Positions 16,526 to 26,377 are shown, numbered from the stretch's first letter. The stretch: 64,000 bases of DNA from Flavobacterium psychrophilum DSM 3660 = ATCC 49418 (GCF_002217405.1 NZ_MUHE01000011.1:39480-103479), one strand, 5' to 3'. Program-made: numbers and translations. Notes: generated from the letters alone by a model not told the origin.

Positions 16526-18622
16526 TTAGCGTATTCTATTCTCATTAATACTTTTCTCTTTAAATTCCGAATCTTTTATTTTTCCAAAAGAATATCTAAT
16601 TGCTAAAGAAATTTCATGCGTATCTGATAGATAGTGTGACTTCGAGCTCACTTTATTTACCGTGAAATTTTCTTTATAAACGAAATTTTTAAAAATATCA
16701 TTAAAACTTAAAGTACAATCCCACTGCTTTAAAATTTTTTTCGAAATAGCCAAATCTATTAAAAAATTAGGTTGCTTTCTTTCAAAAACACCTTCATGTT
16801 GCGTTGTTAATCCCCAAACTGTGGTAGAAATCGTGTATTCTTTAGGTAATTTAAATACATGATTAGAGTAATAATACATATAAGGTTTAGATTCTTTTTG
16901 TAGGGCTAATTTGTCTTCAATTTTATTTAAAATAAAACTTAAACTATTGTTTACTGTCCAAAATTTATAAGTAAACGGAATCGTAAAATCTATTTCTAAC
17001 CCCATTTCTTTATCAAAATTTTTCTCACTAAAAGTTAAAATATTTTGAAAGTTGTCATACTTAAAATCCCCATAAACAGGATTCGAATTTTTATAATAAC
17101 GCAATCTAATCGATTTGTCATTGTACTGAAAATTAGCTGCAATTTCATCATTAATTGTAGGATCTAAATTAATGTTGCTTCCGTAAATAAAATAAGGATT
17201 GATATAAGTAGAACCCTGATTTGTAGCCGAATAATTAGGTCTGATTATACTTTTAGCATAATTTAAAGTAATCGTTTTCGAACTATCTAACGGAATATCT
17301 AATTGTACTTTCGGGAAAAAATTAGTGTACTCTTTTTTAATTAAAGGTAAAATTTCATTCGTGTATTTTCCAATAATATTGGTATTTTCTATTCTAAAGC
17401 CAGCTGAATATTGCACCTTTTTTATTTTACCTGAAACTTGCGAATAACCTGAAATATTTTGCTCTTTAAAATTATATTTCGAGGTCGCTAAAGTTAAATT
17501 AATTAAGTTTGAAATATCAGAATTTGTCTTGGCATTGGCACTAAGAAATAAACCACCAATCTCTAATTTTATTTCATTTTTAAACGTTTTTTCTAAATCT
17601 GTTCTACCAGAAATAACCGAAACATTAAATTGCTGATTCCTATTTTGTGCTTGTTCAAATGAAATATTATTATAACTGTTTTCAACTAAAGTAACCATTT
17701 TTTGATTAAAATTAGAAAACTGAAAACCTGAAAAAAATTGCGTATTTATCGACTTTATTTTCTTAGCATAATTTGCAAATAAATTTATATAAACTCGATT
17801 ATTATCATTGCTACTTTGTGTTAAAATATTGTTTTCAATAGTATTTTGTTTGTTGAAAGTTTTTGTATTGATACCAAAAATATGTTTTTGAGCTCTGGCA
17901 TTTCCACTGATAGAAAAATAATCATCGTCATTTATTTTGTAAAATAATCCACTTCCAAAAATGAATTGAGGTCTTTTAGTGTAAGCTTCTACATCATAAT
18001 TTGAAATAATATTTTCCTCAGGAATCTCATATTTTATATCGTGTCCTTCCCAAATAGTTAACTGATTGTAATTGAAATTTGCTTTAATTTCTAATTTCTT
18101 TTTTTTGATGCTGGCATTAACTCCTACATAATTATTGAATCTTTTTTTGACGGAAGCTGTTTCTGTCAAATCGATTTTAAATCCTTCTTTTTTGCTCAAT
18201 TTCCTTGTAATTAAAATGACAACTCGACCTTCCGCTTCGTATTTTGCTGATGGATTATTTATAATTTCAATGCTTTTAATTTCATCTACAGACAATGCAT
18301 TTAAATCGTTTATACTTACTTTTTGATTGTCTATATAAAGCAAAGGATTCCCTTTTCCTATAATATTAATCGTTTCTTTATTCGCATCAATAATTACATT
18401 GGGCAGTTTTGATACTAAATCGATCGTATTTGGAACTGATTTTAATATAGAATTGGCTACATCAACTTTCAAATTTCCGTTTTTATTGGTAAAAACTTTC
18501 TTTTCCGTTTTTATGATTACTTCTTCTAATTTTTTAGAAATTGTATCTTGTTTGACTTCATTTTGTGCCAATGCCAAATTTGAAATCATCAGACCAAACA
18601 GTATTATGAGTGCTTTTTTCAT
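16526..18622 (-). CDS. Outer-membrane beta-barrel family protein (TonB receptor-like)
   Basis: The 698-residue protein has a signal peptide (KALIILFGLMISNLALAQ), then a plug-like domain with IDNQKVSINDLNALSVDEIKSIEIINNPSAKYEAEGR-type sequence at about 95-135, and a barrel domain to the end (SLAIRYSFGK). There is no large N-terminal CarboxypepD_reg domain, unlike the receptor at 11145-13568. The IEIINNPSAKY(E/D) plug motif is shared with that receptor, which shows they belong to the same superfamily. The alpha/beta hydrolase gene lies just upstream on the same strand. Cargo unknown. Confidence 0.86.
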   Translation of the reverse strand: MKKALIILFGLMISNLALAQNEVKQDTISKKLEEVIIKTEKKVFTNKNGNLKVDVANSILKSVPNTIDLVSKLPNVIIDANKETINIIGKGNPLLYIDNQKVSINDLNALSVDEIKSIEIINNPSAKYEAEGRVVILITRKLSKKEGFKIDLTETASVKKRFNNYVGVNASIKKKKLEIKANFNYNQLTIWEGHDIKYEIPEENIISNYDVEAYTKRPQFIFGSGLFYKINDDDYFSISGNARAQKHIFGINTKTFNKQNTIENNILTQSSNDNNRVYINLFANYAKKIKSINTQFFSGFQFSNFNQKMVTLVENSYNNISFEQAQNRNQQFNVSVISGRTDLEKTFKNEIKLEIGGLFLSANAKTNSDISNLINLTLATSKYNFKEQNISGYSQVSGKIKKVQYSAGFRIENTNIIGKYTNEILPLIKKEYTNFFPKVQLDIPLDSSKTITLNYAKSIIRPNYSATNQGSTYINPYFIYGSNINLDPTINDEIAANFQYNDKSIRLRYYKNSNPVYGDFKYDNFQNILTFSEKNFDKEMGLEIDFTIPFTYKFWTVNNSLSFILNKIEDKLALQKESKPYMYYYSNHVFKLPKEYTISTTVWGLTTQHEGVFERKQPNFLIDLAISKKILKQWDCTLSFNDIFKNFVYKENFTVNKVSSKSHYLSDTHEISLAIRYSFGKIKDSEFKEKSINENRIR

Positions 18623-18687
18623 TTTTAATTTAAGCTTTTGTGTGTGATTTTTATTTTTATAGTTTTTTAATAATGGTACCCAATGCG

Positions 18688-19665
18688 TTAATTTGTTGAA
18701 TTATGTAACCAGTCTAACCAGTCTTTTGCCACTTTATCCCAATTCTCTTTCTCATAAATAGGTTCTAATTTTTCATTTACAGCGAAAAAATTATGTTCTA
18801 AATCAGGATAATTTATAAATTTGAAATTCTGTTTTCGGTCACGAATAATTTCTATTTGAAATAAATCGTTGTAGTTTGCTGCCACATCTTTTGAGCCATA
18901 AGTCACTAAAATTGGAATTTTAAGTTGTACTAAATTTTGCCTTTGTGGCAACGAAAAACTATAAGTAGCTTTATAAGTATCACCGCCATTATAATTGATA
19001 ACAGCACTGTTTTCGACTACCGTTTTCCAATAATTTATGGTGTTTTCTTTATCCCTTTCTTCTGATAAAATATTTACAATTCGACCAAAAGGATTCCCTC
19101 CAGAATAAATGAGATGCGTTATTTTAGGATATAAAATCGCCATTTTTGAAGCAATAGAACTTCCTTCAGAATGCCCAGCAACAACAAGCTTTTTCTTACT
19201 AACCCATCGCTCTTTACTTAATTGTTTAAGAATGAAATTGTTCCTAAAAACATAATAATCTAGATAATTCCTATCGGTATACCCTTTGGGTGGAATTTCA
19301 TTTTCTTTGTCTTTCAAATACATAAAATTTTTGCCCAAGATGTTAGCATTTGCAATAATTGGAATAGCTGGTTTTGCAATAATTATGATATGAAAATCAT
19401 CTAAAAAAGGAGTTTCGTTAAAAGGCAAAGTACCATACAATCCTTTTTCGTCATAAATAACAACAGGTCTTGGCAAACTTCCTTGGCAAAAAAAGAACAA
19501 TGGTTTGGCTATTTTTTCTTCTCCTTTTTTAGAAGTAACAATCAAATCTACTTTATCATCTTGAAATTTGAATGACATTTGTTTGTACCCAAAATCTTCT
19601 GGAGTTTTTTGAGCAATGGCGTAATTTTTTGAAATTAAGAGCATAATTATCAGTATTTTCTTCAT
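18688..19665 (-). CDS. Secreted alpha/beta hydrolase
   Basis: A 325-residue protein with a signal peptide (ILIIMLLISKNYAIAQ) and an alpha/beta-hydrolase fold. The nucleophile elbow is VVAGHSEGSS with S166, an aspartate candidate lies in YGSKDVAANY, and the catalytic histidine is likely in DLEHNFF near residue 292. Substrate specificity (esterase, peptidase or lipase) cannot be told. It is the first of two same-strand genes with the outer-membrane barrel and shares its 116-base upstream region with the divergent sensor kinase, where three 11-bp repeats lie. Confidence 0.82.
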   Translation of the reverse strand: MKKILIIMLLISKNYAIAQKTPEDFGYKQMSFKFQDDKVDLIVTSKKGEEKIAKPLFFFCQGSLPRPVVIYDEKGLYGTLPFNETPFLDDFHIIIIAKPAIPIIANANILGKNFMYLKDKENEIPPKGYTDRNYLDYYVFRNNFILKQLSKERWVSKKKLVVAGHSEGSSIASKMAILYPKITHLIYSGGNPFGRIVNILSEERDKENTINYWKTVVENSAVINYNGGDTYKATYSFSLPQRQNLVQLKIPILVTYGSKDVAANYNDLFQIEIIRDRKQNFKFINYPDLEHNFFAVNEKLEPIYEKENWDKVAKDWLDWLHNSTN

Positions 19666-19713
19666 TTAGTATTTAATTATCAATGCAAAATTGCTTTCAA
19701 AATTTGAATCTGA

Positions 19714-19745
19714 AAGTTAATAGAAGGTTAATGCTAGGTTAATGT
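19714..19745. promoter_or_regulatory. Three 11-bp-spaced direct repeats (response-regulator box)
   Basis: AAGTTAATAG (19714), AGGTTAATGC (19725) and AGGTTAATGT (19736) repeat GTTAAT at an exact 11-base period. OmpR/PhoB-family response regulators typically bind direct repeats with this spacing. The array sits between the hydrolase gene and the divergent histidine kinase, so it could control both. No response-regulator gene is adjacent. The binding factor is inferred. Confidence 0.55.
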
Positions 19746-19781
19746 CTTTTTTATTGAATAAAATCGATTATTTTTGAAGTG

Positions 19782-21140
19782 ATGAAGAAGAAAATCAACT
19801 TATTAATTCTGTTTTCGGTTGTGGTGCTTATAGCACTTTCGGTTATGCAATTTTATTTGGTAAAAACTACTTATGATTATAAAGTAGCACAATTTAGAGC
19901 CGAAGTAAAAACCAAAATTGCCGATATTACAAACGATTATAGTGATATCGATTCGACCATTTTTAACAAAAAAGATTTGTTGTATCGCGAATTGGCGATG
20001 CGTTATATTTTAGATCCTAAAACCAGAAACAGAATTAAGAATGCCATTCTTCAAAACCAATTTAAAGAAGAATTAACGCATAAATTACAACTTAAATTCG
20101 AACAAGAAATCCCGGATTTGAAACTAGATTTTGCCATTGTACTCAACAAATTTGTATTGTATAACAATGCCAAGGCAGCTGATACCATTTTTGCTGAAAA
20201 ACCAATCATTGGAAATAAACTATATGGTGATTTAGCATCACTAGACGATGCTTTTTTGGTCCGAAATTACGTAGGAACCACAAGCGGAAATACCTTGAAT
20301 TCTGATTTCAAATTACTTACCGAAGATGCTTTGTATGTTTCGGTAGCCAATTGGGAAACTATAATCCTGAGACGAATGGCTATGATTTTAGGCTTTGCAA
20401 TTTTGTCAATTTTAACCTTAATAAGCCTTTTTGTATTCGCCATCAAAGCATTAATAAAACAAAAAAAAGTAAGCGACATTAAAACAGATTTTATTAATAA
20501 TATTACCCACGAATTAAAAACGCCATTGGCTACATTAGCTATTTCTACTAAAATATTAGAAAGAAAAGAGATTCGAGATAACCAGCAACATTTTGATAAT
20601 TTAGTAGCCACTATATCTCGTCAAAATAATCGTTTGCAACAATTAATCGATCAGGTTTTAAATAATTCATTGGAAGACAGCGAAATAAAATTGAAAAAGG
20701 AAAAAATTAATTCCGAAGTTTTTTTAAATGTAATTACCAATGATTTTAAGATTTCTAATCCATCAATTGCAATTTCAACCGAATTTAAAACCGTGCAAAC
20801 TTCCTTATTTCTAGACAAGTTTCATCTCACAACGGCTATTCAGAATGTGTTAGAAAATGCAGCAAAATATGGTTGTCATCATATTAATATCCGAACTTCA
20901 TTAGTAAACAACCAATTTAATATTAGTATTGAAGACGATGGAATTGGAATTTCAAAAAATAAGCATTCCTTACTTTTTGATAAATTTTACCGAGTAGAAC
21001 AAGGCAATTTACACAATGTTAAAGGGTTAGGGTTGGGTTTGTATTATGTAAATCAGATTATAAAAGCCCATAAAGGAACTATTATGGTGATTAGCGATTT
21101 GGGAAAAGGAGCTATTTTTAATATTAGTATTCCTTTTTGA
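19782..21140 (+). CDS. Membrane sensor histidine kinase (orphan)
   Basis: A 452-residue sensor kinase. TM1 (LLILFSVVVLIALSVMQFYLV) and TM2 (ILGFAILSILTLISLFVFAI) bracket a periplasmic region of about 170 residues. The HisKA box is NNITHELKTPLATLA with H243 as phospho-acceptor, followed by N-box LENAAKYG, DDGIGIS (G1) and GLGLGLYYV (G2). The ATG at 19782 is preferred over the adjacent GTG at 19779. No cognate response regulator is next to it, but OmpR-type repeats lie 37-68 bases upstream, suggesting a partner RR elsewhere that also binds here. HKs of this form in flavobacteria usually pair with an OmpR-type regulator. Confidence 0.9.
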   Translation: MKKKINLLILFSVVVLIALSVMQFYLVKTTYDYKVAQFRAEVKTKIADITNDYSDIDSTIFNKKDLLYRELAMRYILDPKTRNRIKNAILQNQFKEELTHKLQLKFEQEIPDLKLDFAIVLNKFVLYNNAKAADTIFAEKPIIGNKLYGDLASLDDAFLVRNYVGTTSGNTLNSDFKLLTEDALYVSVANWETIILRRMAMILGFAILSILTLISLFVFAIKALIKQKKVSDIKTDFINNITHELKTPLATLAISTKILERKEIRDNQQHFDNLVATISRQNNRLQQLIDQVLNNSLEDSEIKLKKEKINSEVFLNVITNDFKISNPSIAISTEFKTVQTSLFLDKFHLTTAIQNVLENAAKYGCHHINIRTSLVNNQFNISIEDDGIGISKNKHSLLFDKFYRVEQGNLHNVKGLGLGLYYVNQIIKAHKGTIMVISDLGKGAIFNISIPF

Positions 21141-21178
21141 AAATTGGTTATCTATACTAAATTAATTGGTTTTATGTT

Positions 21179-21739
21179 TTAATAATAAAGTCTAAAATCG
21201 AGTAATTTACAAAGCTCATTATTTTTTTGATACAATGTTTCTACAATTTTAACAATATTATCTTGTTCTTGGAGCAATTTAAAGAAAGCTATATCGATAG
21301 AAATACTGTTTATATTTTTGTATGATGTCCCATAACCTGAAACGGCAAGCGCTCCGGTAATGTCTAGAAAATATTGAGCTTCCTCTTGGCTTAATTCTAA
21401 TGTTTTGGCATTGGAAAAATGCAAAATTTTACCCCTCATTTTTCCTTCAAAGAGTTCGGCTATTTCTTCTAAAGTATAGTAATATTGATTAAGACAAATA
21501 TTATTTCCTTCGCCTAACATTACCAAATAAATGATTTCATAATCTTTAAAATTATGGTCGTCATAGAGTAAGTTATTCAAACTTTCTTCTAGCCCTTCAA
21601 TAGAGTCGCAGGTTTTGTAAATACTTGTAATATTGTCTTCAATGGCTAATTTCTCTAAGTTTTTAACTACTTTTGTAATGGTATTCGTGTCTATGTTTAG
21701 AACGCCTTCTAAGCAGAAAATAAAAGTTTCATCATTCAT
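21179..21739 (-). CDS. Hypothetical protein
   Basis: A 186-residue protein of no recognised family. The N-terminal part has an alternating pattern (FIFCLEGVLNIDTNTITKVVKN), the centre is acidic, and no signal peptide or membrane helix is evident. The ORF can be extended to a TTG at 21760, but the ATG at 21739 is preferred because a TATATTTG promoter box lies at 21758-21765 and would overlap the longer reading. It is convergent with the sensor kinase. Confidence 0.6.
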   Translation of the reverse strand: MNDETFIFCLEGVLNIDTNTITKVVKNLEKLAIEDNITSIYKTCDSIEGLEESLNNLLYDDHNFKDYEIIYLVMLGEGNNICLNQYYYTLEEIAELFEGKMRGKILHFSNAKTLELSQEEAQYFLDITGALAVSGYGTSYKNINSISIDIAFFKLLQEQDNIVKIVETLYQKNNELCKLLDFRLYY

Positions 21740-21757
21740 AAATTGTACCTTAAAGTG

Positions 21758-21765
21758 CAAATATA
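21758..21765 (-). promoter_or_regulatory. Probable -7 box of the 21179-21739 gene
   Basis: On the minus strand this reads TATATTTG, a full TAnnTTTG match, 18 bases before the preferred ATG. Its position argues against the upstream TTG start. Confidence 0.5.
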
Positions 21766-21947
21766 ATGATGTTTTTATAGCTACAAAATGAATAATGATT
21801 ATGCTTGGTGTTTAGAAAGGGTAAAGTCTTAATTGCGTGTAAAATAAAAATTTTAATTGTAAGAATTGAAAAGTTATAGAAATAGATTTATACAGCTATA
21901 CTTAATGTTTTTATAAATGAATATTCATTCTTTTTTTTGATAAAAAA

Positions 21948-22526
21948 TTAGACTTTTATAGCATCCCAAGCTAACTGAAAAGTTTCATTTAATGTCTTTT
22001 TATTCAGTGTATATAGACTCCTCTCTTGCATAGACATTAGAAATGATAACGGATATATAGCGTAGGCATAAAGTACAAAATTTGAAATAGGTTTAATAAT
22101 ACCCTCCTCTTTTCCTTTTTCCCATAAATCAAGTAGAGGCTGTAAATGTTTTAATCCTTCTTTTTGCACCTCATCATCAATCATAGGTGTACTATCGCAT
22201 TGTGATAAAAATTTAGCTTCTGTTATTTTATTTAATTTATAATCTGCAATATTGTACCAAATCATTTCAAAACCCTTTTTTACAGGTAAATTTTTATTAT
22301 AACCTTCAAGAGCGCAATTGCTAAATGAAGTTTTTACCTCAAGATAAAGTGTATTAATTAAATCTTGTTTGCTATCAAAATAAAGATAGATTGTTGCTGT
22401 TGCTACACCAGCTAACTTTGCAATTTTAGACATTGGAGCATCATGAAACCCATGATTATTAACCAATGTTAAGGTAGCATTTAGTAAAGCATTTTTTTTA
22501 TCTGTTATTTTTTCTTTTTTAATCAT
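21948..22526 (-). CDS. TetR/AcrR family transcriptional regulator
   Basis: A TetR-type repressor of 192 residues from the ATG at 22526. The N-terminal HTH is KKNALLNATLTLVNNHGFHDAPMSKIAKLAGVATATIYLYFDSKQDLI, with the diagnostic ATIYLYF recognition helix ending; the C-terminal ligand domain is helical and diverged. A longer reading to 22574 would run into the upstream DoxX gene; the ATG at 22526, one base after the DoxX stop, is preferred. DoxX and this regulator form an operon with a palindromic operator just in front of the DoxX promoter, so autoregulation is likely. Confidence 0.9.
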   Translation of the reverse strand: MIKKEKITDKKNALLNATLTLVNNHGFHDAPMSKIAKLAGVATATIYLYFDSKQDLINTLYLEVKTSFSNCALEGYNKNLPVKKGFEMIWYNIADYKLNKITEAKFLSQCDSTPMIDDEVQKEGLKHLQPLLDLWEKGKEEGIIKPISNFVLYAYAIYPLSFLMSMQERSLYTLNKKTLNETFQLAWDAIKV

Positions 22527-22527
22527 A

Positions 22528-22917
22528 TTAATTTTCTTCTTTTTTGGATAATTTATTATAAATTTTCCAAGCAAATATAATTAATACAAATTGCATAGGA
22601 AGTCTTATTAATGCTGCATTATGACTCCCTATTGCAGGATTTTTAGAAAATACGTCCCAGATATGAATTGGCAAAAACAATAGCATTAAGAAAAATATAC
22701 CCAAAGCTCCATATCTTGCATATTTTTTGTTTAATAGCAATAATATACCTAAAACTATTTCTATAATACCTGAAATATAGATTATTGCAGTTGTGTATGG
22801 TAAAAATAGAGGAACAAAGGGGATATAAAAACTTGGCTTTACAAAATGTTGTATCCCTCCAAATATTATAAAGATTGAAAGAATAAATTTTAATATGTTC
22901 CAAAAAAGCTTTTTCAT
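22528..22917 (-). CDS. DoxX family membrane protein
   Basis: A 129-residue protein with four predicted transmembrane helices (about residues 8-24, 44-62, 70-88 and 103-121), the plan of the DoxX/SURF4 family. Motifs include GGIQHFVKPSFYIPFVP at the N-terminus and SGIIEIVLGILLL. DoxX-like proteins are linked to redox or quinone-related functions in other bacteria, but the substrate is unknown. It is the first gene of the DoxX-TetR operon with a very short leader after a TATATTTG box. Confidence 0.85.
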   Translation of the reverse strand: MKKLFWNILKFILSIFIIFGGIQHFVKPSFYIPFVPLFLPYTTAIIYISGIIEIVLGILLLLNKKYARYGALGIFFLMLLFLPIHIWDVFSKNPAIGSHNAALIRLPMQFVLIIFAWKIYNKLSKKEEN

Positions 22918-22936
22918 TTTATATGTTTTAAGATTT

Positions 22937-22944
22937 CAAATATA
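22937..22944 (-). promoter_or_regulatory. -7 promoter box of the DoxX-TetR operon
   Basis: On the minus strand this reads TATATTTG, a full TAnnTTTG match, 20 bases before the DoxX ATG. Confidence 0.6.
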
Positions 22945-22949
22945 AATAA

Positions 22950-22975
22950 AATAAATAAACGTTCGTTTATTTATT
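22950..22975. promoter_or_regulatory. TetR-type operator palindrome
   Basis: AATAAATAAACG-TT-CGTTTATTTATT is a perfect inverted repeat with 12-base arms and a 2-base centre. The GC-containing core AAACGTTCGTTT is typical of TetR-family operators, and it lies 5 bases upstream of the -7 box, across the expected -33 region. This position would let the TetR protein encoded in the operon block RNA polymerase. It may also influence the divergent AraC gene at 23100. Confidence 0.7.
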
Positions 22976-23099
22976 GTGTGATTAACTAAATTTTAAGATA
23001 TTTACAAAAAAATACTTACTGTAAGTGTTTTAATTAATTAGATTTTTTGCGACCACAAATATCGAATACTTTTTTTTGTAAAAATATATTATTGTATAA

Positions 23100-23966
23100 A
23101 TGGAGAATTACAAAAATTTGCAGGATACACTTTCTTTCTTTAATATTGATTGTAATAACTCTTATTATATTTCTACTGGTAAATCTATTTTTGAATTTCC
23201 AAATGAACCTTTCCGGATGGATTACTATACTTTTTGTATTTGTACCAAAGGCGAAATTGATTTAGAAATAAACGGCATTAAATATAAAATAAGCCTTGGT
23301 AGTATAATTTGTTCTGCACCCTCAACGATAGTACATTTTCTTAATGCAACAAATGATTTTCAGATGCAATTGGTTTTTTTTGATAAAATCTTTTTGTTAA
23401 CAAATATTTCTGATCCATATATTATTGAAAAAATGGGACTGTTCCAGAATGACTCATATTCTATTGTGAATACTTCTAAAAAAAATATAAAAAACGTATT
23501 AAATATTGTAGGAAAACTAAAGAATGAAGAAAAAAATACTAGCGATTTTATAATTCCAAAAATCCGAACTCTAATTTTTCTGCTACTTATAGAAATTGCC
23601 GAAATATATATTAAAGTTGCACCAGAAACCATTGCAGATAAAGATCCGCAAACAAACTTATTTTTTAGATTTAATAAACTTATACAAGAAAATATTTTAT
23701 TGCATAAAGAAGTTACTTTCTATGCAAATCAATTATGCGTTTCTAATAAATATTTAATAGAAATTACAAAAAAGACCACTGGTAAAACACCTCACGAAAT
23801 AATAAATGAAGCTTTATTTAAAGAATCAGTAGTTTTATTAGGAAATCCTAATTTATCGATATCAGAAATTGCTTATAAACTACAATTTAACTCTATTTCG
23901 GCTTTTGGCAGATTCTTTAAGCACCAAAATAACTGCTCACCATCTGATTACAAAAGAGGAAGGTAA
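23100..23966 (+). CDS. AraC family transcriptional regulator
   Basis: A 288-residue soluble regulator. The N-terminal half (about 20-130) is a cupin-type sensor with alternating strands (FPNEPFRMDYYTFCICTKGEIDLEING). The C-terminal AraC domain (about 185-285) has the first HTH around VTFYANQLCVSNKYLIEITKK and the second around SISEIAYKLQFNSISAFGRFFKHQ, ending CSPSDYKRGR. It precedes the oleate hydratase operon on the same strand, so it may be its regulator. It is also divergent from the DoxX-TetR operon. Confidence 0.87.
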   Translation: MENYKNLQDTLSFFNIDCNNSYYISTGKSIFEFPNEPFRMDYYTFCICTKGEIDLEINGIKYKISLGSIICSAPSTIVHFLNATNDFQMQLVFFDKIFLLTNISDPYIIEKMGLFQNDSYSIVNTSKKNIKNVLNIVGKLKNEEKNTSDFIIPKIRTLIFLLLIEIAEIYIKVAPETIADKDPQTNLFFRFNKLIQENILLHKEVTFYANQLCVSNKYLIEITKKTTGKTPHEIINEALFKESVVLLGNPNLSISEIAYKLQFNSISAFGRFFKHQNNCSPSDYKRGR

Positions 23967-24327
23967 TATTTTTTTAAACAATATCTAAATTTAGGGATGC
24001 CCTACAAAATTTTTATGGCAAAAATTAGCGCAAATTACTTTACTAAGTTCTAATAAGAATCATGTAAAGTAATCTCTAATAAATAAATGCAGCTACAAAT
24101 AGAATATAGTACTAAATACAGCCCTTTATACCCCTTACTGCAAAAAATATAAACAAATATTAATTTTAAATTTAGGGATTTATAAAAAAAATATCTTACG
24201 AAAGACAATACTAATGCTATTAAACACAATTGGAAATTTAAGTACACAATTTCTGAATTTCGGGATACATTAGTTTTTAATATTAGTGATAAATTTGTAG
24301 GTAAGTAATTTAAAAAAACAATTTAAA
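23967..24327. other. 361-base gap before the oleate hydratase operon
   Basis: No coding sequence is seen. The only recognisable element is the promoter box at 24290-24297. An AraC binding site is expected here but no clear repeat was identified. Confidence 0.5.
24290..24297 (+). promoter_or_regulatory. Probable -7 box of the oleate hydratase operon
   Basis: TAAATTTG matches TAnnTTTG and lies 30 bases before the ATG of the first oleate hydratase. Confidence 0.5.
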
Positions 24328-26262
24328 ATGAATAAAGAAACCTCAAAATTTGACAAAGTATTAAACGTTTCTCCTTTTTTAGGCAACGTAAATCACACAC
24401 CTGATGCAAGTAAAGATGTGGTTCGCAATTCAAAAGATATTTCAATGCCCTTTGCAGATTTAACAGGAAATTATCAGCGTAATAAAGGCATTCCTTCAAA
24501 ATCATTTAAAGATAGTAAAGTTTATATTGTAGGTAGCGGAATAGCAGGTTTATCGGCAGCATATTATTTTATTAGAGATGGTCATGTTTTAGGCAAAAAT
24601 ATTATTTTTTTAGATAAACTTTCGATAGCAGGTGGTTCGCTAGATGGAGCTGGAAATGCCAATGATGGTTATATTATTAGAGGTGGTAGAGAAATGGAGA
24701 TGACTTATGAGAATCTTTGGGATATTTTTCAGGATATTCCTGCCTTAGAGCTACCTGCTCCCTATAGCGTTTTAGATGAATATCGTTTGCTAAATGATAA
24801 CGATCCTAATTACTCCAAAGCTCGATTAATTCACAATAAAGGTGTTGTTAAAGATTTTAGTAAATTTGGTTTAGAGAAAAAAGATCAATTAGCCATTGTA
24901 AAACTTTTATTAAAAAAGAAAGAAGATTTAGATGATTTAACCATTGAAGATTATTTTAGTAAATCCTTTTTACAAAGTAATTTTTGGTTTTTATGGCGTA
25001 CTATGTTTGCTTTCGAGAACTGGCATAGTTTACTAGAGTGCAAATTATACATGCACCGTTTTTTGCACACCATCGATGGGATGAAAGATTTATCTTGCTT
25101 AATTTTCCCAAAATACAATCAGTATGATACATTTGTAAAACCATTAACGGAGCATCTAAAATCTAAAGGCGTAAAAATTCAGTTTGACACACTGGTTAAA
25201 GATTTAGACATTCAAATTAATTCTGAAGGAAAAATTGTAAAAGGTATAATTACCAAACAAAACAATAAAGAAGTAGTAATTCCTATTACAAAAAATGATT
25301 ATGTAATAGTAACCACAGGTTCTATGACCGAAGATACTTCGTATGGAACCAATACAAAACCAGCCATTGCAGGACTCGATAATAATGAAAGCGGAGAAAG
25401 TGCGGGCTGGGAATTATGGAAAAATTTAGCCGCTAAGTCGTCTGTCTTTGGAATACCTGAAAAATTTTGCAGTTCGATAGAAAAATCGGCTTGGCAATCT
25501 GCAACTTTAACCTGTCGCCCCTCAGATTTAACAGAGAAATTTAAAGAGTATTGTGTAAATGATCCTTATTCAGGAAAAACTGCAACAGGCGGTATTGTAA
25601 CCATTACCGATTCAAATTGGTTAATGAGTTTTACCATCAACCGTCAGCCACATTATCCTACGCAACCAGATGATATTTTAGTAGTTTGGGTTTATGCCTT
25701 ATACATAGACAAACCAGGAAATTATGTGCAAAAAACAATGACTCAATGTACTGGTAACGAAATTTTATCAGAATTATGTTATCACCTTGGTTTGGAAAAT
25801 CAATTAGAAAACGTAATAGAAAACACCATTGTTCGTACTGCTTTTATGCCATATATTACATCTATGTTTTTGCCTAGAGCCACCGGCGATAGACCAGAAA
25901 TAGTACCAGAAGGATGTAAAAATTTAGGACTTGTGGGGCAGTTTGTAGAGACAAAAAATGATGTTGTATTTACCGTAGAATCATCGGTAAGAACTGCTAG
26001 AACAGCCGTTTATAAATTATTAAACTCTAATAAACAAGTACCAGATATTGCAGGAACACAATACGATATTCGCCAGTTATTAAAAGCTACAAAAGCATTA
26101 AATGACAACATGCCTTTTCCTGGTGAAAGTATTTTAAGAAAGGTATTGAAGAACACCTACTTCGAACATATTTTACCTAACAATGATCAGACCGAAGAAC
26201 ACCACGAATCATTTATTAGTGAGCAATTTGGAAAACTTCAAGAATGGGCAAAAAGTCTTTAA
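24328..26262 (+). CDS. ohyA: Oleate hydratase (E122-type)
   Basis: This FAD enzyme adds water across the cis-9 double bond of oleate to give 10-hydroxystearate. It has 644 residues, full length for the dimeric type with an N-terminal extension. The FAD-binding glycine motif [14 protein letters not shown] is at about 68-81. The catalytic motif [12 protein letters not shown] gives E122, and LYMHRFLH gives Y241; both fall at the same residue numbers as the catalytic E122 and Y241 described for the Elizabethkingia enzyme. [18 protein letters not shown] is a conserved substrate-site segment. It is followed by a 3-hydroxyacyl-CoA dehydrogenase and a second, different oleate hydratase. Confidence 0.95.
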   Translation: MNKETSKFDKVLNVSPFLGNVNHTPDASKDVVRNSKDISMPFADLTGNYQRNKGIPSKSFKDSKVYIVGSGIAGLSAAYYFIRDGHVLGKNIIFLDKLSIAGGSLDGAGNANDGYIIRGGREMEMTYENLWDIFQDIPALELPAPYSVLDEYRLLNDNDPNYSKARLIHNKGVVKDFSKFGLEKKDQLAIVKLLLKKKEDLDDLTIEDYFSKSFLQSNFWFLWRTMFAFENWHSLLECKLYMHRFLHTIDGMKDLSCLIFPKYNQYDTFVKPLTEHLKSKGVKIQFDTLVKDLDIQINSEGKIVKGIITKQNNKEVVIPITKNDYVIVTTGSMTEDTSYGTNTKPAIAGLDNNESGESAGWELWKNLAAKSSVFGIPEKFCSSIEKSAWQSATLTCRPSDLTEKFKEYCVNDPYSGKTATGGIVTITDSNWLMSFTINRQPHYPTQPDDILVVWVYALYIDKPGNYVQKTMTQCTGNEILSELCYHLGLENQLENVIENTIVRTAFMPYITSMFLPRATGDRPEIVPEGCKNLGLVGQFVETKNDVVFTVESSVRTARTAVYKLLNSNKQVPDIAGTQYDIRQLLKATKALNDNMPFPGESILRKVLKNTYFEHILPNNDQTEEHHESFISEQFGKLQEWAKSL

Positions 26263-26377
26263 TATAAAAAAAGATTTTATGTATAAACCATTTTTTTAAT
26301 TAAAGAGATATAGTAAAATACTTACTTTAAAAATCACCTTTTTAGAGCAAATAAAATATAATATAAAAAAATATAAA

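Noticed and set aside
19779-21140. GTG start at 19779 for the sensor kinase
   Set aside because: The ATG immediately following (19782) gives the usual MKKK start, and GTG-ATG adds nothing but one residue.
22527-22574. Upstream start at 22574 for the TetR gene
   Set aside because: It would overlap the 3' end of DoxX by 47 bases; the ATG at 22526 directly follows the DoxX stop and gives a normal TetR N-terminus.
24323-24505. Reverse-strand ORF opposite the start of the oleate hydratase gene
   Set aside because: Shadow of the coding strand; no family features and no promoter or start context.
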